A stretch of DNA of 33,884 nucleotides from CAZMRW01 sp964568805 (GTDB taxonomy: Bacteria > Pseudomonadota > Gammaproteobacteria > Methylococcales > Methylomonadaceae): contig CAZMRW010000042.1 in the NCBI GenBank assembly GCA_964568805.1, positions 1 to 33,884 of the forward strand. Reading direction: 5' to 3'. How positions within the stretch are numbered: position 1 is the stretch's first letter; the number at the start of each line of letters is the position of its first letter. Both the position numbers and the translations under genes were made by a program. The notes beneath the pieces were generated by a model. It worked only from the letters and a program-made list of their open reading frames with translations. It made no database searches and was not told the DNA's origin. Shown here in pieces: positions 24,325 through 32,568 of this stretch.

Positions 24325-25409
24325 AAGCCGGCCATATTCTTTTTTATGTCCGGATCGCGCTGGCCATTTTCGGCTTGGGAGTCTCCCAAGTCTTCGCTCA
24401 TTCCGAGCCGTACAGCCACCTCGACATTCGCCTGGAGCCGGACCGCGTCCACGGCAAAGTGTTGGCCCACATGGTCGATCTCGCCCACGAAGGCGGGCTC
24501 GAAAAACCCGAACGCCTGCTTGACCCGGCCTTCGCCGAGCAGAATCTGGCCATCCTGCACAAAGTGCTCGACTCTCACGTGCTGGTTAAAATCAACGGCG
24601 AGCCGATGCATTTTCAATGGCAATCCTTCCAAATCGTCGCCAACCGGCGCTCCCTGTCCTTCGACTGGGCCGTGCCGCTTTCTAGGCCCGCCGGCAAAGT
24701 CGAGGTTTTAAGTCCGCTATTTCCTTATGATCCTCCGCACGAGACCTACCTTAACATTTATGAAAACGGCGAGATTCGGCATCAGAACCTGCTCGATAAA
24801 ACCAACCGCAACGCCACCTATTACAGCGGCAGCATCCAGGGCAAGATTGAAGTCGCACGCGAGTTTATCGCGCAAGGGATCCACCATATTTTTATCGGCC
24901 CGGATCATATCCTGTTCATCATCGGCTTGCTGCTGCCAGGCGGTAGCCTCCTGCGGCTGCTGAAAATCATTACCGCATTTACCGCTGCCCACAGCGTGAC
25001 CCTGGCGCTGGCCACGCTGAAACTGGTCAATATTTCACCGGCGCTCGTGGAGCCGGCCATCGCGCTGAGTATCGTCCTGGTCGGAGTGGAAACCCTGTAC
25101 GCTAAGCTGCGCAGCAGCCGCGACCACCGCGTCGCCTTGGCCTTCGCCTTCGGGCTGATCCACGGCTTTGGCTTCGCCGGCGTGCTGGCCGATTTCGGCC
25201 TGCCCGAAGGCGCCCTGGGTTTATCCCTGGCCTCGTTCAACGTCGGCGTGGAAATCGGACAAGCCTGCATTGTTTTCATCGTAACCCCCGCCCTGATGGC
25301 CCTCGCCGCCCGCAATGCGATATATGCCCGGCGAACGGTCTATCTCGGCATCCTCGCCACCATTGCCACAGGCGGATTTTGGTTTGTGCAAAGGGTGATG
25401 GCGGTTTGA
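24321..25409 (+). CDS. HupE/UreJ-like membrane protein, probable metal permease
   Basis: 362 aa. An N-terminal signal sequence ends A-F-A before HSEPYSHLDI, giving a periplasmic domain of about 150 residues, followed by six or seven TM helices (about 185-360). The permease part has the family's conserved histidines: H189-x5-D195-H196 in HHIFIGPDHILF, H224 in TAAHSVTLALA, H281 in LIHGFGFAGVLADFG, and FNVGVEIGQ. HupE proteins import nickel for hydrogenase or urease, and related proteins handle other metals. No hydrogenase or urease gene is in the window. The start overlaps the DUF4198 stop by four bases. Confidence 0.88.
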   Translation: MKAGHILFYVRIALAIFGLGVSQVFAHSEPYSHLDIRLEPDRVHGKVLAHMVDLAHEGGLEKPERLLDPAFAEQNLAILHKVLDSHVLVKINGEPMHFQWQSFQIVANRRSLSFDWAVPLSRPAGKVEVLSPLFPYDPPHETYLNIYENGEIRHQNLLDKTNRNATYYSGSIQGKIEVAREFIAQGIHHIFIGPDHILFIIGLLLPGGSLLRLLKIITAFTAAHSVTLALATLKLVNISPALVEPAIALSIVLVGVETLYAKLRSSRDHRVALAFAFGLIHGFGFAGVLADFGLPEGALGLSLASFNVGVEIGQACIVFIVTPALMALAARNAIYARRTVYLGILATIATGGFWFVQRVMAV

Positions 25410-25709
25410 AACAGGGGGATTACCAAGCCAGGCAGCGAGCCATTGCAATTCAACGAATCGACATCGACTCGGTGCCTGGAAAAGGGGGAAAATTCTTTTC
25501 AAGAATCAGGGTCGAATGGAAACCAGGTTATATTGACATTTACTTTGTCCAAATTCCTTAGGCGGGACGGGGTTTGCAAACCCGTCCCGAACGTTTCAAC
25601 CCTACGCCAAATTAGACCAAAACATGGGAGCGGGTTGAATACCCCCCACCCAGGGAGTCGCTTCTACAGATTATGCCGTCCGCGTTGATCACCCTGATTA
25701 CGCAAATCG
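25410..25709. other. Gap between convergent HupE-like and cytochrome c genes
   Basis: 300 bases with no supported gene. The only marked structure is the long GC-rich palindrome at 25564-25588, listed separately; the rest is unremarkable. Confidence 0.5.
25564..25588. terminator. GC-rich palindrome, terminator or dispersed repeat
   Basis: GGGACGGG (25564-25571) pairs with CCCGTCCC (25581-25588) around a centre TTTGCAAA that is itself palindromic. It lies between converging genes, where a bidirectional terminator is expected, but no T-run follows. Similar G-G-G-A-C-G-G-G palindromes occur as dispersed repeats in gammaproteobacteria, so it may be either. Confidence 0.5.
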
Positions 25710-26288
25710 TCAGTCATCGTCATCCTCTTCGATTTCCAGGCGGCCACCGATATGACACATCAAACAATTCACCATTTTGCCCGGTCGATGCGCACCCTCC
25801 CCTTCTTCCATCAGATGTCTGACGATCGGATTGTCGAGCAAAAAGGAGTGTGATTTATTATCGCCATTGAAATCGTGACACGCCGTGCAGGAATGAGTGC
25901 GGGTGGCGCGGAATATGAATTCTCCATGCGGATTGATCATCGCGCCGACGGTTATTTGCGCTAACGCGCCGCGATGCTCGGTGTGGCATCCGGTACATGA
26001 TGTTCTCTCGTGTATCGTTTTCCGATGAAATTCGGATACATCGGGTTTTGATCCGGCTGCAAAGCGTTTTTCATCATGGCATGAGACACATTTGTCTGTT
26101 GTAGCCCCTTTAAAGGGCTGATGACAGTCGCCGCAGGCTGAAATGTCCGCATGGAACCGGCTTAAATCGCCGGGTGCCCAAAGCACTCCCGGATATGTCA
26201 ATGACCCCCAAACCAGCCAGGCAAGCAGAAGAGTGATGGATATTATTACTGTTGGAACGGTACCACGAGGCAGGGGCAAAAAACGCAT
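25710..26288 (-). CDS. Membrane-anchored pentahaem cytochrome c
   Basis: 192 aa. An uncleaved N-terminal helix (VPTVIISITLLLAWLVW) anchors a periplasmic domain with five CXXCH haem-c sites: C52GDCH, C67VSCH, C98TGCH, C134TACH and C175LMCH. Extra histidines (H46, H88, H93, H105, H132, H147, H158, H167) can supply distal ligands, as in bis-His multihaem cytochromes. A run of acidic residues closes the chain (EIEEDDDD). The ATG directly abuts the stop of the upstream membrane cytochrome b gene, so they are co-translated and likely partners. Physiological donor and acceptor are unknown. Confidence 0.9.
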   Translation of the reverse strand: MRFLPLPRGTVPTVIISITLLLAWLVWGSLTYPGVLWAPGDLSRFHADISACGDCHQPFKGATTDKCVSCHDEKRFAAGSKPDVSEFHRKTIHERTSCTGCHTEHRGALAQITVGAMINPHGEFIFRATRTHSCTACHDFNGDNKSHSFLLDNPIVRHLMEEGEGAHRPGKMVNCLMCHIGGRLEIEEDDDD

Positions 26289-26873
26289 TTACCATCCCCC
26301 AAAATACATGGCGCCGGCGATGTGGGCTATCACCAGCATTAAAAATATCGCCACCATGGGCGTATGGATAATCTGCCAAATCCTGAAGGTCTCCTCGGCC
26401 GAAGCTAAATCATAAATCCGATCTTCGGCATCCTCTTGGGAAAGTCCCTGGCGGAGCAGTTCGCTGCGCCTTGAATTCAATAAACCAAGCGCCTTTCGAT
26501 GAACCGCCACGCCAATCAACCCACTCACCACGACAGCCCCCATTGCCAATAACGCGAGTATGGGAACCAGGGCATGAAAATGCGGACCGGCGTGAATCAA
26601 AATCAACACCGGCCCGGCAATACCAGCCGCTTGATGAACCCGAAACCAGCCTCTTGGCCAGCCTGCCTTTCGGCCATAATGCTTTTTTACCGAGTAACCG
26701 AACACGGTCAGAATGACAGCAAAACCAATCCATCCGGCCAAATGTCCTCTTTGGGTATGACCAAAGTGCGAACCGTATTGGTGGCTGAGAAGCACTTCGA
26801 TCAAGAGACCAGCCGCTATGGCGACCACGACACAACCTATCACGATAAGAAATCGTTTGGTAAGTGTGGTCAT
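26289..26873 (-). CDS. Four-helix dihaem cytochrome b-like membrane protein
   Basis: 194 aa with four TM helices (about 7-28, 43-62, 80-125 containing two helices, and 168-190). Two helices each carry a pair of histidines 14 residues apart: H80 and H94 in RVHQAAGIAG...LIHAG, and H170 and H184 in IIHTPM...IAHIAG. This is the geometry for two transmembrane b haems in bc1, FdnI and b561-type proteins. Additional histidines H98 and H100 follow the second helix. The next gene, one base boundary away, encodes a pentahaem cytochrome c, so electron transfer from quinol to the periplasm (or the reverse) is likely. No exact family recognised. Confidence 0.8.
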   Translation of the reverse strand: MTTLTKRFLIVIGCVVVAIAAGLLIEVLLSHQYGSHFGHTQRGHLAGWIGFAVILTVFGYSVKKHYGRKAGWPRGWFRVHQAAGIAGPVLILIHAGPHFHALVPILALLAMGAVVVSGLIGVAVHRKALGLLNSRRSELLRQGLSQEDAEDRIYDLASAEETFRIWQIIHTPMVAIFLMLVIAHIAGAMYFGGW

Positions 26874-27025
26874 ATTTTCTTCTTTTGCTGCTCGGTAGAA
26901 AAACCAACGGTTTTGTTTAAGTAGAAAATGTCATTATCTCAATAAACACGATGGCAGTGCAGTCTAACGTTCGCCATGACCGATGCTCCGGGGTTAACCG
27001 GAGGGAACCTCAAAGGCGGCCGTAT

Positions 27026-27409
27026 TCATTTCGCCATATCGACCATCTGGATGGTCTTTGCCTCGACCTCTTTGGCAACTTGGACTAACGCTGCATCCTG
27101 GGATAGCGCCGAAAGCATTTGCACCGGCTTAATGAGGCCGATCTTCGTTTTACCTTTCTCGGTAAAGACCGAAATACGGCACGGCAGCGCCATGTTCAGG
27201 CGCATATCAGTCGACAAAACTTTTGCCGCCTGTCCCGGATTACAGACTTCAAAGACCCTGCACTCTTCATCAAATGCAATGCCTTTGCTGCGAAGCGAGG
27301 CACCCAGGTCGTGGATATGCAGCACCCCGAAGCCATGATGCTTAACCGCCGCTTCAAGATCGGTCGATGCTTGGCTGAATGATTTATCGGTTTCAACAAT
27401 GTAATACAT
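27026..27409 (-). CDS. DUF302 domain-containing protein
   Basis: 127 aa from the ATG at 27409, which has an excellent GAGGTGA ribosome site 5 bases upstream; a longer frame to 27448 is not needed. The DUF302 pattern is clear: YYIVETDKSFSQASTDLEAA, HHGFGVLHIHDLG, EECRVFEVCNPGQAAKVL, then MALPCRISVFTEKGKTKIGL. No signal peptide, so cytoplasmic. DUF302 is a small alpha/beta fold of uncertain function, often near redox or sulfur/metal genes. It lies upstream of the cytochrome pair in the same direction, 152 bases away. Confidence 0.9.
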   Translation of the reverse strand: MYYIVETDKSFSQASTDLEAAVKHHGFGVLHIHDLGASLRSKGIAFDEECRVFEVCNPGQAAKVLSTDMRLNMALPCRISVFTEKGKTKIGLIKPVQMLSALSQDAALVQVAKEVEAKTIQMVDMAK

Positions 27410-27537
27410 GGAATCACCTCGCTCAGTGTGGTTGCCTTCAATTTCCATAGCTCTTGTTTCAGCGTTAAATGGTGAGGATTTATCCGATTTGGCAAACCCT
27501 GCCCCGGATATCTGATAAAAAACGGTTTTCTTTCAAA

Positions 27538-28281
27538 TTATTTTCGTTCATCCCTAATATACATCACGGAGTTATTTTTCCGCATTTCTATTTTGAATAA
27601 ATCGCTGACCCGGATGATCTCGCTCAGTTTTTTATATCCGTAATTCACCGGTGAAAACGACGTATTGTTTGAAATATATTGTCCTACCTGCCCCAAATGC
27701 GCCCATCCGTCATCCTCTATGGTTTGTTCGACTGCCGTTCGCAATAATTTAACCAGCCAGGAATCCTGCCTCAATTCGTTGCGGGATAATTTTCTACCGC
27801 CCAGGTTACTCGTTTCGGTTTTTTCCTCTTCGCCCGATGACTCCTCTTCAATCAGATTTTCAGTGAAAATAAATTGAGAGCACGCCTTGATAAAGGGCAA
27901 CGGCGTTTTTTTCTCGCCGAAACCGTAAACTTTGAGACCGTTGGTTAAAATTCTCATCACCAGAGGCGTGAAATCGCTGTCGCTCGTCATCAATGCAAAT
28001 GCATCCAATTCATGGCTATAGAGCAAATCCATGGCATCGATAATCATCGCCGCATCGGTGGCATTTTTACCGGATGTATAGGCAAACTGTTGAACAGGGA
28101 CAATGGCAAACGGATGCAGCTTTTCTTCCCAGCCTTGTAGATTAGGGCTTTTCCAATTTCCGTAAGCTTTGCGAATGTTTACAACACCATATTTCGCAAG
28201 TTCATTTAAGACGCCATCGATTGCTTTATGGCTGACATTATCACAATCGATGAGCAGTGCAATTTTTCGTTCTTTTTCCAT
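27538..28281 (-). CDS. NYN-domain protein with C-terminal LOTUS/OST-HTH domain (LabA/DUF88 type)
   Basis: 247 aa. The NYN domain is a PIN-like RNase fold. Its acidic residues are visible: D12/D14 in LLIDCDNVS, D76 in KNATDAAMIIDAMDL (with D82), and D101/D103 in MTSDSDFTPLV, so catalysis is plausible. A charged linker (about 143-165, EEESSGEEEKTE) leads to a winged-helix LOTUS/OST-HTH domain (about 172-245; GWAHLGQVGQYI, YGYKKLSEII). LOTUS domains bind RNA or regulate helicases. The combined architecture suggests RNA processing or decay. It is a single-gene unit. Confidence 0.92.
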   Translation of the reverse strand: MEKERKIALLIDCDNVSHKAIDGVLNELAKYGVVNIRKAYGNWKSPNLQGWEEKLHPFAIVPVQQFAYTSGKNATDAAMIIDAMDLLYSHELDAFALMTSDSDFTPLVMRILTNGLKVYGFGEKKTPLPFIKACSQFIFTENLIEEESSGEEEKTETSNLGGRKLSRNELRQDSWLVKLLRTAVEQTIEDDGWAHLGQVGQYISNNTSFSPVNYGYKKLSEIIRVSDLFKIEMRKNNSVMYIRDERK

Positions 28282-28412
28282 ATCGTAGTGCTCGCCATAA
28301 GCTATGAAGCATGAATCTTCTAACGTTTGAGATAACCAGCCTCCGGAGGGACTGCAGAAATAACTGCGGACCTGCCAATTTTCATTATTTTTAAAAGCGG
28401 CCTTTGATTTTA

Positions 28413-28643
28413 CTAGCTGTTTTTGGGTTCCCAGTGGTCGCCTTTTTTCTCATATTTTACCTTGCCAGCTGCCCACGCAACTTTGTGAGCCACTTCTTCC
28501 CGCGAGGCATCACCGCGCCGTTTGTCCGGGTCGGCGTATTGTTCCCAGGCATTGTTGTAAGCTTCCTTGTAGATTACCTGGGCATGCGTGGGCAGATGAT
28601 CTTTTACCGAATCGGGCAGGTCGGATATGCTTTGGTAAGGCAT
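28413..28643 (-). CDS. chaB: ChaB family protein
   Basis: 76 aa. ChaB is a small cytoplasmic protein named for its place beside the ChaA cation antiporter in E. coli; its role is unclear. The sequence follows the family closely: LPDSVKDHLPTHAQVIYKEA, then AYNNAWEQY, DREEVAHKVAW-type segment (SREEVAHKVAWAAGKVKYEK) and a final G-D-H-W-E-P. GGTGA lies just before the ATG. No ChaA gene is in the window, so this is a lone chaB. Confidence 0.9.
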   Translation of the reverse strand: MPYQSISDLPDSVKDHLPTHAQVIYKEAYNNAWEQYADPDKRRGDASREEVAHKVAWAAGKVKYEKKGDHWEPKNS

Positions 28644-28752
28644 TGCATCACCTTCGGTTAATCAGAATAGGATATAGAGTAAGACTTACCTATCAAACTA
28701 AGACCCTAATTGTTCCTAATTGTTCTTTCTGCAGTAATTCGTCTCGCCGCGC

Positions 28753-29547
28753 TTAATCATCGTCCCACAATATCGGGAATGCCTTGCGAACCCGTTCGAT
28801 ATGTTCCTGCTCGACGTTTTTCCCATGCAAGGTAACGAGTAGTGCGTAAAGGTCATGGGTATTGACCTTGAAGGTGCGCTTGGAGTCTGAGTTCAGCGTT
28901 TTCGACAGTCGTTTGATGGTCGTCGGGAGCGGTAACGGCTTCGCGACGGGCCGAACCGGCTGCGAAAGTTCGTTTTCGATAATCTCCTTTTCGCTTCCGG
29001 CCGGCGCCTTTAAGCTTTTCTGAAGAATTTCCCGCGCCCTGGTCCAGGACAGTTCTCCGCTGGCCAGTTTCTCGCGCATCGATTCCGTAGTCAGCGGAGC
29101 GTAACGAATAATATCGTCGATCCAGCTGACGCTTTTATCGAAGAATTCGGCGATGCGGTCTTTGGACCAATTGGCATTGTTGAGATAGATGACGGTCTGG
29201 AAATAATCGGTTATACGTGTGTCGACGCGATCGGAATTCAGCTTGAGATTCAGCGCCTTGATTTCGTCCGGATCGCCGGTAACAATCCGTACATCGACCC
29301 GGTCGAAATAGCCGGGATTTGACCGGCGGATGCCCTGAATCGCCTCCATGCGATGAAAACCGCCCACCAGATAGTATTCCTTTCCGTTGCGTTCCCACAC
29401 CACCAGCGGTTCCAGCAAGCCGTTGGTGACAATATCTTTCTCGAGGTGCGAAACCTTGGCTCGGTCCAGATCCCGGTGATTGGTCAGCGAATGGTGGAAT
29501 TCGATTTGATCGAAGGGTAAGTATTCGTAGCGCTTGGTCGCCAGCAT
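28753..29547 (-). CDS. ParB/Srx-superfamily protein, not a canonical chromosome ParB
   Basis: 264 aa. The N-terminal 110 residues form a ParB/Srx-type domain: EYLPFDQIEFHHSLTNHRDL, DIVTNGLLEPLVVWERNGKE, and YYLVGGFHRMEAI. The last replaces the usual G-E-R-R of ParB by GGFHR (62-66), as in many ParB-like nuclease or kinase relatives. A helix-turn-helix-like segment follows (about 115-150; WSKDRIAEFFDKSVSWID). The C-terminal 60 residues are charged and end in DDD. No parA or obvious parS repeats are nearby, so it is probably a regulator or nucleotide-dependent DNA-binding protein rather than the partition protein. Confidence 0.82.
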   Translation of the reverse strand: MLATKRYEYLPFDQIEFHHSLTNHRDLDRAKVSHLEKDIVTNGLLEPLVVWERNGKEYYLVGGFHRMEAIQGIRRSNPGYFDRVDVRIVTGDPDEIKALNLKLNSDRVDTRITDYFQTVIYLNNANWSKDRIAEFFDKSVSWIDDIIRYAPLTTESMREKLASGELSWTRAREILQKSLKAPAGSEKEIIENELSQPVRPVAKPLPLPTTIKRLSKTLNSDSKRTFKVNTHDLYALLVTLHGKNVEQEHIERVRKAFPILWDDD

Positions 29548-29784
29548 GGATCGTTCTCTTTAGGGTTGAGGAACTTCGAAAGAAAAAAACGGAGATGAAG
29601 CAGGTTCAAGGGATTTTAACGCGAGTGTATTGGGAATTACAACGCTTTTCGCCTGCAAACATGAACGCTGGCTGAGAGCTATCATTTCAAACTGTACGGT
29701 ATGTCAGAGTCCCTCCCTAAAGCACATGGATTGGGCCTTAGCGCCGCAGCCTATCTTGCTGATGAATAATCAAAGTACCTTTAT

Positions 29785-31341
29785 TCAGGCCGTATTCTGA
29801 GCCATCTCATGCAACTGCATATTGATGATTTTCAGCGTCGCCATGACGGCTGCGAATACCTGATTGGCATGCACGCCGCGGGTTTTGCGCAGTTCACTGC
29901 CGCAGTTCCAGGTGATCACGCACTCGGTCAGGGCATCGGTATGGCCTCCTTTGGGTATCCTGACTTCGAAATCGGCCAGCGCAGGGACTGTATAATGGTG
30001 GGCTTTCATCGCCTTGTTCATGGCGTCGATAAAGGCGTCGAAACCGCCGTTGCCGGCTCCCGAAACGACATGTTTCGTTCCTTTCACATCGACCCGGATA
30101 CTGGCGGTCGACTCGAGATGCAATCCACTGGTGATGGAGCAGTTGAGCAGCTTGATATGTTCGTAATTCTTGCTTTCCAGCACATCGGCGATGATGAACG
30201 GCAGGTCTTCGGTGGTGATGGTCTGCTTGGAATCGCCGAGGCTGACGATGCGGGCCAACACTTTCTTCTGGTTTTCCTCAGACAAATCCATTTCCAGCAA
30301 TTCCAGATTTTTCTTCAATGACGCTTTGCCGCTCATCTTGCCCAGGGCATAGCTTCGCGTCCTCGAAAACCGCTCCGGGCTCAGCCTGGTCTTGTACAGG
30401 CCGCCTTTTTGATCGCCGTCGGCATGAATGCCGGCGGTTTGGGTAAACACATCGGAACCGACGATCGGCGCATTGGCCGCGACGCGTTTGCCGGAAAAGT
30501 TTTCGACCATATTGCTGATGCGGACGATATGAGTCTCATCGATCGATAGCTGCATGTTCATTTTATCGCGCAACACCACCGACACTTCGGCCAGCGAGGC
30601 ATTGCCGGCGCGCTCGCCCAGGCAGTTCACCGTGCAATGGATCGAGTTGACGCCCGCTCGAACGGCGGCCATGACATTGGCGGTCGCAAGGCCATAGTCG
30701 TTATGGGGATGGAAGTCGAATTGCAGCGCCGGATAACGGCGGCACATATCGCTAAAACTGTCGAAGATTTCGTCGGGCGACATCACGCCCAGCGTATCGG
30801 GCAGCATGAAATGGCTGATGCCGGTACCCTTCAAACTGTTCATCAACGCGTAAACGTATTCGGGACTGTTTTGATAACCGTTCGACCAGTCTTCCAGGTA
30901 GACATTGACTTTCAGTCCCTTGCCCAGCGCATAGTCGACGGTTTGCAGAATATCAGCGGTGTGCTGTTCCAGCGTTTTGCCCAGTTGTTCGCGGCAATGC
31001 TTTTCGCTGCCTTTGGTCAGAAGATTGATCACGCTGCCTCCGGTTTCCAGGATCCAGTCGACGCTGCGGGTGTGATCGACAAATCCGAGAACTTCGACAC
31101 GGCCTACGAACCCTTCCTGTCTGGCCCATTGGTTAATATTGGTGACTGCTTCTTTTTCACCCTGCGAAACCCGGGCCGATGCCACTTCAATCCGGTCAAC
31201 CCTGAGCGATTGCAGCAGGGCCTTGGCGATATTGACTTTCTCGGCCGGCGTGAACGAGACGCCCTGGGTTTGTTCGCCGTCCCGCAGGGTGGTGTCCATC
31301 AGCTGGATATTTCTGGATTCCGTTGAAATGCCTAAAGCCAT
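29785..31341 (-). CDS. Alpha-isopropylmalate/citramalate synthase family enzyme
   Basis: 518 aa from the ATG at 31341; the frame is open to 31458 but the added N-terminus is unlike the family. Condenses acetyl-CoA with a 2-keto acid. The catalytic TIM barrel is clear: MDTTLRDGEQTQGVSF (metal-binding D16, R20), E52 in RIEVASA, HPHND (H211, H213) and NCLGERAGNA. The C-terminal LeuA dimer/regulatory domain is present (about 385-510). The length and some motifs resemble Leptospira-type citramalate synthase (about 516 aa) as much as LeuA, so the substrate may be pyruvate (isoleucine route) or 2-oxoisovalerate (leucine route). Stands alone. Confidence 0.88.
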   Translation of the reverse strand: MALGISTESRNIQLMDTTLRDGEQTQGVSFTPAEKVNIAKALLQSLRVDRIEVASARVSQGEKEAVTNINQWARQEGFVGRVEVLGFVDHTRSVDWILETGGSVINLLTKGSEKHCREQLGKTLEQHTADILQTVDYALGKGLKVNVYLEDWSNGYQNSPEYVYALMNSLKGTGISHFMLPDTLGVMSPDEIFDSFSDMCRRYPALQFDFHPHNDYGLATANVMAAVRAGVNSIHCTVNCLGERAGNASLAEVSVVLRDKMNMQLSIDETHIVRISNMVENFSGKRVAANAPIVGSDVFTQTAGIHADGDQKGGLYKTRLSPERFSRTRSYALGKMSGKASLKKNLELLEMDLSEENQKKVLARIVSLGDSKQTITTEDLPFIIADVLESKNYEHIKLLNCSITSGLHLESTASIRVDVKGTKHVVSGAGNGGFDAFIDAMNKAMKAHHYTVPALADFEVRIPKGGHTDALTECVITWNCGSELRKTRGVHANQVFAAVMATLKIINMQLHEMAQNTA

Positions 31342-31703
31342 GGTTCGTGTGCCGTTGTGTAGTAAATCATTTATCTGAAAACGTAGTAAAAACGATGCGT
31401 TTACCCACCCATATACAGGGTAACTTTGCATTTTCCCGAAAATAAGCTTGATTTGCAATGAAGTGGCAACATTTTTTCAGGCATTAGTTGAAAAGGGTTT
31501 TGACGATAATATTTGCGGGCTCAAGTAGTGTAGCAATGGAAGTGCCGAAGACTGGGATAAAGCTTAGCGCAATTCCAACAATTAAAGCCACTTGCGCCGG
31601 GATTCACAAGCTATGCCCAGCCCGAATTTTGTGTGTAATTCATTTCAGTTATTGGTCTATACTCGATTTAATCAAAACAACAGGTCGGTTGAAGGAGTAA
31701 AGA
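31342..31703. other. Divergent gap between the isopropylmalate-type synthase and the lone nuclease
   Basis: 362 bases with no supported gene. A good -10-like TATACT (31658-31663) lies 40 bases before the nuclease ATG, with only a weak -35. The synthase promoter should be here too. A frame at 31488-31700 has no ribosome site and no recognisable protein features. Confidence 0.45.
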
Positions 31704-32474
31704 ATGATCTATCAAGATTTTAAACGTAACCATGCCATTCTTCCTGGGCGTGAACAAGCTTTGAAAGAATTCCTCAGTCAAGATTATAACGGGATGCGGC
31801 ATAAGTGGAAAAATGGTTTCAGTTCCAATAGCGAAGACGCATTAACTTGGTCTTGTTTCGATCTCCCGAGAAACCTTCCTGTGTCCAAGAAAATCACGGT
31901 GCTGGATGAGATATTTGAGGATGCCTATCAGGGTAAAAGCAACTTATCATTTAAAGATAGCCAGTTGCATGAAAATCAAATTCAAATTCATATTGGCAAA
32001 CAATACACAGGGCTATCTTCAAATGAATCCACTGAAGTTGACGCGAGTATTGAACTTTCGGGCAAACTGATATTCATTGAGGCTAAATTATATAGCTCGG
32101 TGAGCATGGCATCTCTTCCGGAAAAGCCTCATGATCAGATTGCAAGAAAACTAAGAATTGGTCTTGATTCGCCCTTACGGGATACACGAGAATTCTTTTT
32201 TATCTTCCTCGACATTGCGCCACTGGACAAACTGACGAAAAGAAAAACCAAGTCTGTTGCTCTGGCTCCATCAAAAAATGGCTTTGACGATAAATGGAAA
32301 AGCGCGTGGCTGTTCAATTACTACAAATTTGGAAGGAATAATAGCTTAAAACCTCTGAGAGAATCACTTATAGGACTAGACACTCCGCCTATTGAGTCCA
32401 TAGCTAAAAACATGGGTTGGCTGACATGGGGCGACTTGTTCAAAAGTGTATTAAGAGGAATGATAAGCGCCTAA
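31704..32474 (+). CDS. PD-(D/E)XK superfamily nuclease-like protein of unknown family
   Basis: 256 aa, GGAG ribosome site before the ATG. The core pattern of the restriction-endonuclease fold can be read: E44 in SSNSEDALTW (helix glutamate), D113 in STEVDASIEL, then E126-A-K128 in KLIFIEAKLYSS. These give E...D...E-x-K, the typical catalytic set. The rest (REFFFIFLDIAPLDKL; SAWLFNYYKFG) does not match a family I know. AT-rich, single gene, facing away from a biosynthetic gene, in line with an acquired defence or repair nuclease. No methylase partner is adjacent. Confidence 0.72.
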   Translation: MIYQDFKRNHAILPGREQALKEFLSQDYNGMRHKWKNGFSSNSEDALTWSCFDLPRNLPVSKKITVLDEIFEDAYQGKSNLSFKDSQLHENQIQIHIGKQYTGLSSNESTEVDASIELSGKLIFIEAKLYSSVSMASLPEKPHDQIARKLRIGLDSPLRDTREFFFIFLDIAPLDKLTKRKTKSVALAPSKNGFDDKWKSAWLFNYYKFGRNNSLKPLRESLIGLDTPPIESIAKNMGWLTWGDLFKSVLRGMISA

Positions 32475-32568
32475 AAACAACAATCTGTAGACTGTAATGT
32501 TGCGAGCGGAATCCCAGAAAACCCAAACACCTCAATGTTAGAATTCGCAAGCTCCACTCCATCCCAAC

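Noticed and set aside
26410..26907. 165-codon minus-strand frame overlapping the cytochrome b gene
   Set aside because: The other frame encodes four helices with paired histidines; this one yields a basic, cysteine- and tryptophan-rich product with no features.
28340..28349. CCTCCGGAGG palindrome between the NYN and chaB genes
   Set aside because: A 10-base palindrome without a loop or T-run; no evidence that it is more than chance.
30637..31326. 229-codon open frame on the plus strand
   Set aside because: Antisense to the isopropylmalate-type synthase, whose active-site motifs cover the same bases.
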